Below are positions 50,592-60,027 of a stretch of DNA of 64,000 bases, one piece after another (the stretch's first letter is position 1; the number at the start of each line of letters is the position of its first letter). The translations under genes were made by a program, and so were the position numbers. The notes beneath the pieces are model-generated. The model worked only from the letters and a program-made list of their open reading frames with translations, was not told the origin of the DNA and ran no database searches. This DNA comes from JAPLKB01 sp964532465 (lineage in GTDB: Bacteria > Desulfobacterota > Syntrophorhabdia > Syntrophorhabdales > Syntrophorhabdaceae): positions 1 through 64,000 of the forward strand of contig CAZHHX010000019.1 of assembly GCA_964532465.1 (NCBI GenBank). Direction: 5' to 3'.

Positions 50592-51860
50592 ATGACCTAT
50601 ATAACAGACGTTTATCTGAGCGAAGTGCTGAAAAAAGATGTCATTGACCAGCATGGGAAAAGGATTGGTGCGCTTTGGGACCTCGTGATTGTCCCCGGAG
50701 CCAGATTCCCCGGAGTGATCAAGCTGGTACTGAAGAATAGAAAACAGTTAATCGAGGTTCCCGCTACAGATGTCCATCTCTTTAACAAATTTGTCATTGC
50801 GATTAACCTGTCGGAAAAACCCCTTGCCCATTACAGGCATCACGAAGGAGATATCCTGATAAAAAGACATATTCTCGATAAGCAGATACTCGATGTAAAC
50901 GGCGCAAAGGTAGTAAGAGTGAACGATTTAAAACTTGGCGAGAGTGACGGCATTGTCTGTATAGTGGGTATTGATGTGGGCCTCAACGGAATACTTCGAA
51001 GAATAGATGGTGGACAGACAGTTCAAAAAACTTTTGAGCTTTTTAAAAAACCCATTAAAGAACATATTATCGATTGGAATTTTCTCCAGACTATTGACCC
51101 TCATTTGAGGAATTTAACCTTAAACGTTGCAAGAAAACAGCTTGGCGAACTCCATCCGTCAGATCTTGCCCAGATTCTGAGTGAGATTCCGCCGGAAGAA
51201 GGAACGTTGCTGCTCTCATCCGTTGATGAAGAACTGGCAGGGGAAGCGCTCCACGAAGTCTCAATAGAGGTAAGAGAAAAGATTTTCCAGGAAATGGATA
51301 AGGAGATGATATCGGACATCCTTGAAGAGATGCCCCCGGATGAGGCTGCGGATATATTGGGAGATATGCCTGAAGAGGCCTCCGAGGAACTTCTGTCGCT
51401 TATGGAAAGCGAAGAAGCAACAGAGGTAAAAGATCTGTTGAGCTACGAGGAAGATACTGCAGGCGGCTTAATGACAAGTGAATTTCTTGATTTTTCGCCG
51501 GACATGACAATAGATGAAGTGCTGGCAAACATCAGACTTCTTGCTCCTGATGTTGAATTTATATATTACATCTATGTAGTAGATAATAATGACCATCTGC
51601 TTGGCGTTCTGACCTTAAAAAAACTCCTTACAAGTCCGTTATACGCAAAATTGGAAGATATCATGACACAGAATGTAAAATTTGTACGCATTGAAGATGA
51701 GCGGCAGGACATAGCGGAAATTATATCAAAGTACGACTTTATCGCGATCCCCGTTATTGGCGAAGACGATAAGATAAAAGGCGTCATCACCGTAGATGAT
51801 ATTATCGACCTCCTTGTACCAAACCCCATAAGGAAAAAAAAGAGAAGGGCCTTCCAGTAA
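50592..51860 (+). CDS. Soluble MgtE-N/CBS protein with an N-terminal PRC barrel
   Basis: The 422-residue protein has an N-terminal PRC-barrel-like part (about 5-85, with a second at 90-150), an MgtE N-terminal helical domain (about 175-285, LHPSDLAQILSEIPPEE and MPPDEAADILGDMPEE) and two CBS domains (about 290-410). The five-helix Mg2+ channel of MgtE is missing: the protein ends right after the CBS pair at RKKKRRAFQ. Similar proteins usually precede a NRAMP transporter; here none follows. It may act as a cytoplasmic divalent-cation sensor. An ~100-bp repeat element follows. Confidence 0.82.
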   Translation: MTYITDVYLSEVLKKDVIDQHGKRIGALWDLVIVPGARFPGVIKLVLKNRKQLIEVPATDVHLFNKFVIAINLSEKPLAHYRHHEGDILIKRHILDKQILDVNGAKVVRVNDLKLGESDGIVCIVGIDVGLNGILRRIDGGQTVQKTFELFKKPIKEHIIDWNFLQTIDPHLRNLTLNVARKQLGELHPSDLAQILSEIPPEEGTLLLSSVDEELAGEALHEVSIEVREKIFQEMDKEMISDILEEMPPDEAADILGDMPEEASEELLSLMESEEATEVKDLLSYEEDTAGGLMTSEFLDFSPDMTIDEVLANIRLLAPDVEFIYYIYVVDNNDHLLGVLTLKKLLTSPLYAKLEDIMTQNVKFVRIEDERQDIAEIISKYDFIAIPVIGEDDKIKGVITVDDIIDLLVPNPIRKKKRRAFQ

Positions 51861-51919
51861 AATCAAAACAGACAGCAACAAAAAGGCTATCCCCCCGCCT
51901 CTATTAATGTTTACAGTTT

Positions 51920-52016
51920 ATACCAAGCCGCTGTCAAACATTATAAGTCTAATTTGCCGGGCATAATACCAAGTAAGCTTTCAAATATTCATTGTTTATT
52001 GAAAACAACTTGGTAT
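51920..52016. repeat. ~100-bp inverted-repeat element, copy 2
   Basis: This copy runs from ATACCAAG (51920) to CTTGGTAT (52009-52016) with the same internal hairpin plan as the copy at 15457-15558, and the same orientation. Its last base is the first base of the M48 gene's stop codon. It separates two convergent genes and could act as their terminator. Confidence 0.75.
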
Positions 52017-53329
52017 TATTTCTTTATTGTATCAAGGAGTCTTAATATATCCCTGGCTTCTTGCGAATTAATTCCATACTTTGTTACGGCTTTTTCAAAA
52101 TTGCTTCTTGCGAGATGTTGTTTGCCTGTCTCAAGATAATACCACCCCAGATATTCGAACCCTTTAGCCTGGTTGCCGCCTCTTCCCATCAGCATTCCAT
52201 ACCGCTGATATATCTCAGGATAAATCTTACCGTACTGCAATAATCCGTTTAAAACTTCCAGCGCCGCTCCTCTGTCTCCGTAACCTTCATAGGCCTTTGC
52301 AAGAAAAAAACGGGATATAGGGGAAGTTTCGCCCCTTAAAACACTAATGGCATCCTCAAATTGACGGGCATTCACCAGGATTTCTCCAAGGAGCAGACTT
52401 CTGTAAGGCGAATTTATACTTTTTACAATACGGACAGAATCGCTTGCGTTGCCTATGAATGAGTACATAAGGGATATCCCGTATATTGTTAACGGATCAT
52501 TAATATCTTTCCTGTATTTGTTCACCCATGTATCTCTCATTCCTTCCGTAAGAGGACTGTGAAGCACTTTGGTTCTTACCAACAGATAAGGAAAAAAAGC
52601 GCCGTCTATACGCGACTTACTTCCTGCCCAGGCTTTTTCAATTTTGACAATACGCTCTTCATGATAGGGGTGAGTCAGGAGATATTGCGGCAATGCCTTG
52701 TCGCCTCCTCCTGATCTCAATTTCTTTAAAAAATCAGCCGTGCCAAGGGCGCCATATCCGGCTTTATCTGCAATAGACGCGCCAACCCTGTCGGCTTCGT
52801 CTTCATCTTCACGTGAGTATTTGAGAGACAACGCCATGGCAGAAGCGCTTCCGGTTGCAAGTATCGTTGATTTCGCTTTCGGGTCAGGAATCAACATCCC
52901 TGCCATAAGAGCGGCTAACATACCAATATTGATATATTTGTCTTTCTCCAAACGCTTCGCAATATGCCTTTTTGCGTTATGGGCAAACTCGTGAGCAATT
53001 ACTCCGGCTACTTCTTCCTCCTTATCGCACATCCCGATAAGCCCGGTTGTCAGGTATACATAACCGCCGGGTGTGGTAAAAGCATCAACCGAAGTCGATT
53101 CTATAACGGTAAGCACCATGGGAAATGGTAAATTTGCCGCGGCTTCAAGGTTGTCTTTTATATTGCCCAAATATATGGAGATATACGGATCAGTATTAAC
53201 AGCTACGGAATTGGCTATCTGAAGGTATACTTCCTGTCCGTATTTCCTTTCTTCCTCAAGCGTTAAACCATACAGTTGCATTGGAAGAAATAATATGAGG
53301 AATATTATTACAGAATATCTGAATTTCAT
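52016..53329 (-). CDS. Periplasmic M48 metalloprotease with TPR repeats (BepA-like)
   Basis: The 437-residue protein has a signal peptide (1-21), the zinc motif HEFAH (113-117), the third ligand in EDEADRVG and a C-terminal TPR-like region (about 300-437, FEDAISVLRG, YGDRGAALEVLNG, GKQHLARSNFEKAV). BepA/YfgC-type proteases assist or degrade outer-membrane proteins during assembly. The start overlaps the upstream carboxypeptidase stop (TAATG), so the two envelope genes are cotranscribed. The 3' end coincides with a repeat element. Confidence 0.9.
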   Translation of the reverse strand: MKFRYSVIIFLILFLPMQLYGLTLEEERKYGQEVYLQIANSVAVNTDPYISIYLGNIKDNLEAAANLPFPMVLTVIESTSVDAFTTPGGYVYLTTGLIGMCDKEEEVAGVIAHEFAHNAKRHIAKRLEKDKYINIGMLAALMAGMLIPDPKAKSTILATGSASAMALSLKYSREDEDEADRVGASIADKAGYGALGTADFLKKLRSGGGDKALPQYLLTHPYHEERIVKIEKAWAGSKSRIDGAFFPYLLVRTKVLHSPLTEGMRDTWVNKYRKDINDPLTIYGISLMYSFIGNASDSVRIVKSINSPYRSLLLGEILVNARQFEDAISVLRGETSPISRFFLAKAYEGYGDRGAALEVLNGLLQYGKIYPEIYQRYGMLMGRGGNQAKGFEYLGWYYLETGKQHLARSNFEKAVTKYGINSQEARDILRLLDTIKK

Positions 53330-54333
53330 TAAGTGCTTTTGGCTATTGTTTTATTCTTTTGTTGATATTTATGCTTTTTGAACTTGTTTTTTGATGTTGG
53401 TTTTATATCTTTCTTCGATTTGTAAGAGGTGAGAGCAACAGAGTTTTTTGCCGCCTTTTTCTTCGTTGCCGTTCTTATCTGTTTATTGCGCTCCTTTTCT
53501 TTGTATGAAGCAAGAACGATGGGACTTGCTTTTGCCATTTTTATTTCTTTATCGGATGGTAGATCATTATAAACGTTTTTCAATATCAGTATCGCGTCGC
53601 CCCAAAGGTTGTTGCTGCCGAGTATAGACAGGATATACACTTTTCCATTCTTTTCAAATGCACCGACATAGCAATGCCTTGAGAGTCTTGTAAAACCTGT
53701 CTTTCCGGCTATGGTAGGCTCAAAACAAAAGAGGAGCCTGTTGTGATTCTTGTATTTTATATTTTGACTGCCCTTGTTGAAAAGGAAATATTTCGTTGCC
53801 GATGTTTCCTTGAATGTTTCATTTGACAAGGCATACCGGAAGATCAATGCAAGGTCATAGCAGGTCGTATACTGACCATCAGCAAAAAGACCTGAGGCAT
53901 TTCTGAATTGTGTATTCCGCGCGCCGATCTCCGCAGCTTTTTCAGTCATCATCTGTGCAAAACGGCCTTCTGAACCGCCAATATGTACAGCAAGCGCATA
54001 GGCCGCATCATTCGCGGACTTAACAAGTGCGCCTTTTACCAAATCCATTGCTCTGTATTTTTTATCCGGGACAAGGTTCAATTTTGATGCAGGGATTGCA
54101 CTCACATTCCCGTCCGGCACTACCTGCTCCTCACCTGTAAGCTTCTCAATGGCTATGATAGCAGTCATCACCTTAGTCGTACTTGCAGGCGCCATTTTTG
54201 CGTGAAAATCCTTACCGGATATAACTTGAAAAGTCTCTTTTTCAACAAGCAGATAAGAAGCAGCGGTAATACCATCATTCGCTGTCAGTAACTGCGGGAA
54301 AAGGAGAAAAACAGCGAACAATAAATATATCAT
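53329..54333 (-). CDS. D-alanyl-D-alanine carboxypeptidase (S11 family)
   Basis: The 334-residue protein has a signal peptide (1-18) and the penicillin-binding motifs S51-TTK54 (APASTTKVMTA), SAND and GKTG. It trims the terminal D-Ala of peptidoglycan stem peptides in the periplasm. In place of the PBP5-type C-terminal beta domain and membrane anchor it has a ~55-residue, very basic tail (KEKERNKQIRTATKKKAAKN... to KHKYQQKNKTIAKST), which could bind the cell wall or the membrane. It is coupled to the M48 gene. Confidence 0.9.
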   Translation of the reverse strand: MIYLLFAVFLLFPQLLTANDGITAASYLLVEKETFQVISGKDFHAKMAPASTTKVMTAIIAIEKLTGEEQVVPDGNVSAIPASKLNLVPDKKYRAMDLVKGALVKSANDAAYALAVHIGGSEGRFAQMMTEKAAEIGARNTQFRNASGLFADGQYTTCYDLALIFRYALSNETFKETSATKYFLFNKGSQNIKYKNHNRLLFCFEPTIAGKTGFTRLSRHCYVGAFEKNGKVYILSILGSNNLWGDAILILKNVYNDLPSDKEIKMAKASPIVLASYKEKERNKQIRTATKKKAAKNSVALTSYKSKKDIKPTSKNKFKKHKYQQKNKTIAKST

Positions 54334-54537
54334 GTTAGTTTATATAACATGTAACAGTATTTGACAACAAGTTTTTAGGATTTTTCAGGGAGTAGATCGA
54401 GGCGGGGCATTAAAAAAGGAGTGAAAACTGCGGGTATTTTTGATTGTTCTTTGGAAGATAATGGTTTTGATTTTATAAAGTCATATTCCACCGGCAAAGC
54501 CGGGGGCTGACCGGTTAATTTAAATTTATATCTTTTC

Positions 54538-55056
54538 TTATTTATTCACGCTCTTATATGCAGCAATAAAGCGGTCTGTCAGTACCCCCACGCTGTTACG
54601 GATTGAATTAAGAGTGCCGATGTTTGCGATGCCTGTCATATTAGTGGACCATGTATCTGCCATAGTCTTGATGGAAGGGCTTGTTTCAAGAGAAACAATC
54701 TGTTGCAGTTCTACTTTTATATCATAGGCATACCAGTATTTTTCGTATTCGTGCGTATTAACATTTATATAAAGAATAGGTCTTCCTGGAGCCTTAAGCC
54801 ATTCTTCCTTTGTAAATGCTTTAATACCTGCTGATTTTAATTTTACCTCTACATCCTTCTGCATCTGTTCTTTTGTAACGCCTGCTTTTTGAGCATATTT
54901 CTGAATATTAGGTTGAATATTCTCCACAGTTATATATATGCCTTGCAGACCCTTCAATGTCTGTCGAGTAACCTCGGCATCCATTGTATAAGCAGACGTA
55001 TAGATTATTGATACAAAGAATACGATCAGTAAAACAAAGATTGATTTACTTTTCAT
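54538..55056 (-). CDS. Exported hypothetical protein
   Basis: The 172-residue protein has a signal peptide (about 1-24, LLIVFFVSIIYTSAYT). The rest reads like a small alpha/beta periplasmic protein, with a helix KYAQKAGVTKEQMQKDVEVKLKSAG-type region, RPILYINVNTHEYEKYWYAYDIKVELQ strands and an amphipathic C-terminal helix. The start at 55056 follows AGGGGGA by seven bases; an earlier ATG at 55074 lies before it. No family is recognised. It stands alone, with 204 empty bases on its 3' side. Confidence 0.65.
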   Translation of the reverse strand: MKSKSIFVLLIVFFVSIIYTSAYTMDAEVTRQTLKGLQGIYITVENIQPNIQKYAQKAGVTKEQMQKDVEVKLKSAGIKAFTKEEWLKAPGRPILYINVNTHEYEKYWYAYDIKVELQQIVSLETSPSIKTMADTWSTNMTGIANIGTLNSIRNSVGVLTDRFIAAYKSVNK

Positions 55057-55101
55057 AGCTGAATCCCCCTTCAAAAAGTTTTAATCTATCCCGGAAACCT
55101 T

Positions 55102-55146
55102 GAACTCTGTGTTGGACGACAGTTCTTGTTGTTCAACACAGAGTTC
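55102..55146 (-). terminator. Hairpin downstream of the polysaccharide cluster
   Basis: Thirteen-base perfect arms GAACTCTGTGTTG/CAACACAGAGTTC (55102-55114, 55134-55146) with a 19-base loop follow the epimerase stop on the minus strand. There is no clear T-run, so termination strength is uncertain. Confidence 0.5.
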
Positions 55147-55160
55147 ATAATTCAAAATTG

Positions 55161-57098
55161 TTATTTAGTTTCTTCGTAGTGTTTTACATATTTTTTCAGC
55201 AGTTCCCTCACCTTCCCGTCATTGCCGATGGAAGATTCAGCTATAAGTTGTCTGAACTCCTTCAGAATTTCTTCAATGTCCTCAAGGGAATACTTTTCAC
55301 TGTTTTTTGCGATAAAAACTTTCTCGTGCTTACTTGACAACGTTCCTTCTTCAGCAGTAAGTATTTCTTCAAAAAGCTTTTCCCCTGGGCGCAAACCTGT
55401 AAATTCTATATCTATATCTTTATAAGGCTCCATACCGTGAATCCTTATTAATTCCTCAGCAATATCGGTAATCTTTACCGGCTCACCCATATCAAGAACA
55501 AAGACTTCTCCGCCCTCTCCCATGGTGGACGCCTGTAACACAAGCGATACAGCCTCCGGAATAGTCATAAAATATCTTTTCATGTCCTTATGGGTTACCG
55601 TAAGCGGCCCGCCATGCTTCAACTGATCAAGAAAAAGCGGCAGAACACTACCTCTGCTCCCGAGCACATTACCAAAACGAACGGAGATGAATTTGATAGT
55701 AGCAGATGGGTGATGGGTGATGGGTGATGGGCACTTATCCTCTAATTTGTAACCTATAGTCTCTGACCTCTGGCCTCTGTCGTTATTCATAGCCTTACAC
55801 ACATACTCTGCCATTCTCTTCGTGGCGCCCATAATACTGGTGGGCTTCACAGCCTTATCGGTAGAGATCATAATAAACTTTTCAACTCCATACTCCACTG
55901 CTGTCTTTGCAAGATTATATGTACCAAAAATGTTTACCTTCACAGCCTCTTTCGGGTTGTATTCCATCATTGGCACATGCTTATAAGCAGCAGCATGGAA
56001 AACAATCTGAGGTTTAAATGCTTCAAAAACTTCCTTCAGCCTCATCTCATCCCTTACATCACCGGTTATGTAATGTATCTGTCCAGATAAATGAGAAAAC
56101 AGCCTGTTGAGTTTAAGTCCAAGATTATGCAATTCTGTCTCGTCAATATCGAAAAGGATTACCTCTTCAGGATGAAAAACACATACTTGCATGACAATTT
56201 CCAAACCAATCGACCCCCCGGCGCCAGTTAATAAAATTCTTTTTCCTTTGATAAAACTTTCTATTTCCCTGTAATCAACCAATACCTGTTCTCTGCCAAT
56301 AACATCTTCTATGTTTATCTCTCTTATGTCGGCAACTGTAACGCTACAATTTTCTATAATTCTTCGTATATCGGGAACAACCTTTATATCCTTTAATTCA
56401 GTTTTTCGTACAATTGCCATTATTCTTCTGGTTTCTTTGCTTGTTGCGGAAGGAATAGCAATCAGTATAGACTCAATATCAAGCTCATCAACAAGTTTCG
56501 GTATATCAGCAGTATTTCCGAGCACCCTTATCCCTTGAATTGAACTCCCCCTCTTATCAAGATTGTCATCCAGAAAACCGATTGGTGTGTATTGGCTCTG
56601 GCTGTGACGACGCATATCCCGTGCAATCAATTCACCGGCGCTGCCTGCACCGATAATCAACATTCTCTTCCCATCTCTTGCATATTTATTAATAATATGA
56701 AAATAAACTCTTTTGGAAAATCTGAATAAACACACAAACAGCAAAGACAGTATATAGTCCAGCAATACAATAGACAAAGGCAATGCTTTATAATTATTGC
56801 CTGGAGTGACCAAAAAAACGGTCAATAAAATGCATACAGCACTTGCAGATAATGCCTTTACAATATCGATAAGTTCATGAATTCCTGAAAAAGCCCATGA
56901 AACCGTATAAAGCCTGAAAAGAAATAAAAGCATAATCTTTATTACTAAAAAAATCGGGATATACAAAAACAAGTTATATTGTAATGGGATAGTCCAATCG
57001 AATTTAATTAAAAAGGAAAAGTATAATGCCAATGAAAGAAAAGCAAAATCTCCAAAAATAAAGAAAATGATACGTCTATTGTAAGTTTTTTTTAACAT
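55161..57098 (-). CDS. Membrane nucleotide-sugar epimerase/dehydratase (CapD/WbpM type) with a repeat insertion
   Basis: The 645-residue protein has four N-terminal membrane helices (about 8-130), a first Rossmann domain (GAGSAGELIARDM) and a catalytic SDR domain with TGAGGSIGLEI, the STDKA block and FGNVLGSRGSVLPLF. It converts a UDP-sugar, probably UDP-GlcNAc, to a 4,6-dehydro product for polysaccharide. About 25 residues (from QRSETIGYK to THHPSA) interrupt the normally continuous segment before IKFISVRFG. They are encoded by heptanucleotide arrays. The start is uncertain: ATG at 57098 or TTG at 57137. Confidence 0.9.
   Translation of the reverse strand: MLKKTYNRRIIFFIFGDFAFLSLALYFSFLIKFDWTIPLQYNLFLYIPIFLVIKIMLLFLFRLYTVSWAFSGIHELIDIVKALSASAVCILLTVFLVTPGNNYKALPLSIVLLDYILSLLFVCLFRFSKRVYFHIINKYARDGKRMLIIGAGSAGELIARDMRRHSQSQYTPIGFLDDNLDKRGSSIQGIRVLGNTADIPKLVDELDIESILIAIPSATSKETRRIMAIVRKTELKDIKVVPDIRRIIENCSVTVADIREINIEDVIGREQVLVDYREIESFIKGKRILLTGAGGSIGLEIVMQVCVFHPEEVILFDIDETELHNLGLKLNRLFSHLSGQIHYITGDVRDEMRLKEVFEAFKPQIVFHAAAYKHVPMMEYNPKEAVKVNIFGTYNLAKTAVEYGVEKFIMISTDKAVKPTSIMGATKRMAEYVCKAMNNDRGQRSETIGYKLEDKCPSPITHHPSATIKFISVRFGNVLGSRGSVLPLFLDQLKHGGPLTVTHKDMKRYFMTIPEAVSLVLQASTMGEGGEVFVLDMGEPVKITDIAEELIRIHGMEPYKDIDIEFTGLRPGEKLFEEILTAEEGTLSSKHEKVFIAKNSEKYSLEDIEEILKEFRQLIAESSIGNDGKVRELLKKYVKHYEETK
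55705..55781. repeat. Heptanucleotide arrays inserted in the epimerase gene
   Basis: GATGGGT is repeated nearly four times (55705-55731), and CTCTGNC three times (55761-55781). Both lie within the coding region in an insertion of about 75 bases that keeps the frame. A change of one seven-base unit would break it. Confidence 0.85.
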
Positions 57099-57117
57099 AT
57101 AGGTAGGTAGATTTTGT

Positions 57118-58503
57118 TTATCTTGCGCCCTTACCAAACATCACTACTCTGACTGTACGCAGTAATATATGAAAATCAAGAAAAGGTGAAAGATTCTTGA
57201 TATAGAACAGGTCATACTTGAGTTTCTGAAGAGCATCTTCAACGGATACGCCATGTTGGTAATTTACCTGCGCCCATCCAGTGATGCCAGGCTTTACAGA
57301 ATGGCGCAACGAAAAATATGGCACTTTTGCCTCGAACTGCTCAACCTCCTCCAACATCAATGCCCTTGGTCCGATTACGTTCATCTCACCCTTGAGCACA
57401 TTCCACATCTGGGGTATCTCGTCTACCCTGGAAAGCCTTAATATGCGGCCTATTCTTGTAATTCGAGGATCATCTTTCTTCCCAGCAAACTCTCTATTAC
57501 TATCTGTTCCTATTTTCATTGTCCTGAATTTTATCACTTCGAAAAGTATCCTATTCAAGCCAACCCTTTTTTGCCTGAAAAAAATGGGACCTTTTGAATC
57601 GAGTTTTATTGCAATCATAGTTATCAACAATAATGGCAGGCTAATTGCAAGGAAACCAGATGAAAGAATTATGCTTATTATCCTTTTTATCCTTCTATTG
57701 TAGACATTCCTTTTAACTCCATACAATGGCATATTCAAAAACCACAGATCATCCAGCCACTCAACCTGTATTTTCCCCAGCATTTCTTCGCAGTAGGAGG
57801 GCATGTCATAAACATTTATTCCATTGATCTTACATTTTAAAATGCTTCTCAGCAAAATATTATTCTTAATATTTTTTATAGCAATTATGATATTGTCAAT
57901 GTGTTCATTTTGTACTATCTGCTCTATCATTGCATAATCACCCAATAAATTAGGCAATTTATGCCTTCCGTGTCTGTCCGGATCATCATCAATAAAACCT
58001 GCGATTCTGCATGAAGGATCATTCTTTATTATTTTATAAATGCTTTCCCCTGTCCTGCCAGCTCCAACAATTAATATATTCTTTTGCTTGGAAATGTATT
58101 TTCTAAATACTATCTCAAATGTTAATCTCCATAAAAAAGTCAGAATAAATGTTAAAACACTGTTGACAATAAATATACCCCGAGTCAATTCAATTCTTGG
58201 AAAAAAAGAAAAAATAACCAAGGTTACTCCAGTTGCAACAGTTGTACCTGCAAAAAACCTATATATATATCCAGTAGTTGTAAATTTGCTCTCAAAACTA
58301 TATAAATCTCCGATATAAAAACAGCTTACATATATGAAAATAACTAATATAACTTCATGCAATGACTGGAAAGGGTCAAAGACAAGCACTCTGAAATAAA
58401 CAATGGGCGATAAAAGATATGCACCATAAACCAGAAGTATATCCCCGAACAACAATAACAGTTTCTTTTTAGGTATGTGATTCAGCATGTTTCTAAATTC
58501 CAA
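57118..58503 (-). CDS. Undecaprenyl-phosphate sugar transferase, PEP-CTERM/EpsB type
   Basis: The 461-residue protein has four N-terminal membrane helices, a CoA-binding-like Rossmann domain (GAGRTGESIYKII), one more helix and the C-terminal sugar transferase domain (about 270-461) with KFRTM, SRVDEIPQMWNVLKGEMNVIGPR and WAQVNYQHGVSVEDALQKLKYD, written here in pieces. That last block is characteristic of the sugar transferases tied to PEP-CTERM/exosortase loci. It puts the first sugar phosphate on undecaprenyl phosphate and so starts the exopolysaccharide. The stop overlaps the frame of the epimerase gene. Confidence 0.9.
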   Translation of the reverse strand: MEFRNMLNHIPKKKLLLLFGDILLVYGAYLLSPIVYFRVLVFDPFQSLHEVILVIFIYVSCFYIGDLYSFESKFTTTGYIYRFFAGTTVATGVTLVIFSFFPRIELTRGIFIVNSVLTFILTFLWRLTFEIVFRKYISKQKNILIVGAGRTGESIYKIIKNDPSCRIAGFIDDDPDRHGRHKLPNLLGDYAMIEQIVQNEHIDNIIIAIKNIKNNILLRSILKCKINGINVYDMPSYCEEMLGKIQVEWLDDLWFLNMPLYGVKRNVYNRRIKRIISIILSSGFLAISLPLLLITMIAIKLDSKGPIFFRQKRVGLNRILFEVIKFRTMKIGTDSNREFAGKKDDPRITRIGRILRLSRVDEIPQMWNVLKGEMNVIGPRALMLEEVEQFEAKVPYFSLRHSVKPGITGWAQVNYQHGVSVEDALQKLKYDLFYIKNLSPFLDFHILLRTVRVVMFGKGAR

Positions 58504-58592
58504 AAAGAAAAAATTTACTTAAGACCAACTCAAAACAATTATATTTGTTATAATAATCTTTCTAATCAAAAATACTATTAATTCTCGATATT

Positions 58593-59741
58593 TCAGGGGG
58601 TAATTGTTTTCTCTATAAGGTCTTGATAATGTTTTATCACGATCTTTTCATCGAATTCTTCTTTTACTTTTTTTCTACTGACTTGTCCCATCTTTTTTCT
58701 CTCTGACTCGCCAATTTCTATCATTTTCATCATTGCATCAGCAAGACTTTTGGCGTCTCTAACTGGTACTAAAAAACCATTCTTCCCATTATCTGTTGTT
58801 TCTCTGCAGCCTGCAACATCTGTTGTAATAATCGGTCTTTCTAAGGCCATAGCCTCAAGCAATACTTTGGATAATCCTTCCCTGTATGAAGGCAGTACTA
58901 TAACATCAGAGCTATTCATAAAAGGTCTAACATCATCAGTTTCTTGAAAGTAATTAATGACACCTTCTTCGTGCCAGCTTTTTATTAAGCTTTCCGGTAT
59001 ACATGAAGGATTGCTGTTATCACATGCGCCAAGCAATAAAAACCTTGCATTAAAGCACTTCTGTCTAACGATCCTTGCTGCTTCAACAAATTCAATAACA
59101 CCCTTGTCATATAACATTCTTGAAACCATAAGAAAAACAATTGCATTTTCTTTAACAAGTTGATCCTTATATGAGTTTGGTACAAAATAACTTGTATCCA
59201 CACCGGAACCTTCAATAAGCATTGCTTTCTCTTTTTTAACAATGTTCTTCTTCAAGAAAATATTTTTATCTTCACTATTTTGAAATACAACAAATTGTGA
59301 AAAAGAACATATTATTTTGTATAAAAACCTAACAAATCTCTGAAGCAGCGAATCTTTTAGAAATACATAGCCTAAACCTGTAATTACGTTAATATATTTG
59401 GTTCTGTTTAAAATAGCGGATAAACTACCGTACATATTAGGCTTAATTGTGTAATGAATAACCAGAATAGGCTTTTCTCTTTTATATATTGAGTAAAATT
59501 CAAGAAATAATTTAAAATCTTTTAATGGATTTGTGCCCCTTCCAACTAATTGTTTTATGAAAATAAGTTTAAAGTTTTCATTTTCAATCTTTCTGGAGAA
59601 GGCATCTTCCGGCGCTATCGCCACCACATCAAAACCACTATTTCTTAATGATTTCATTAGTCCTAACCTAAAATTATATATCGACCAACTTGTATTTGAA
59701 ACAACTAATATTTTTTTCATATCAATGCCTGATTGAAGCAC
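58593..59741 (-). CDS. Glycosyltransferase family 4
   Basis: The 382-residue protein has the GT-B fold of GT4: N-terminal KKILVVSNTSWSIYNFRLGL and the C-terminal donor site VSRMLYDKGVIEFVEAA, then PSYREGLSKVLLEAMALERPI with the E-x7-E motif. It would add a sugar to a lipid-linked polysaccharide on the cytoplasmic side. I accept the GTG at 59741 because GGAG lies five bases upstream; the ATG at 59720 is an alternative. The 286 bases upstream (59742-60027) hold no gene. Confidence 0.88.
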   Translation of the reverse strand: MLQSGIDMKKILVVSNTSWSIYNFRLGLMKSLRNSGFDVVAIAPEDAFSRKIENENFKLIFIKQLVGRGTNPLKDFKLFLEFYSIYKREKPILVIHYTIKPNMYGSLSAILNRTKYINVITGLGYVFLKDSLLQRFVRFLYKIICSFSQFVVFQNSEDKNIFLKKNIVKKEKAMLIEGSGVDTSYFVPNSYKDQLVKENAIVFLMVSRMLYDKGVIEFVEAARIVRQKCFNARFLLLGACDNSNPSCIPESLIKSWHEEGVINYFQETDDVRPFMNSSDVIVLPSYREGLSKVLLEAMALERPIITTDVAGCRETTDNGKNGFLVPVRDAKSLADAMMKMIEIGESERKKMGQVSRKKVKEEFDEKIVIKHYQDLIEKTITP

Positions 59742-60027
59742 TTTTTCTCCATAAAATTATTAAACCCTTGAAGTTAATAGCAGACGCCGGAATACAAAAC
59801 CCATGCTGCAACTTTCCTAAAAAAAGAACTGTATATATTAGCAATAAGTGATAATTGCTTATTATTATGAATAGTTGACTAATAATGAACGGTAAAACAG
59901 AACTAATTAAATAATATACCGGGCAAGTCCGACAGGTTCATAGCCGGAAATTATGCAAGCAGGTACAGGAAAACTTTCCTTCACCCCTGTCAACAACTTA
60001 GGCAAAATGCTCGCACCTTTGTTTTAT

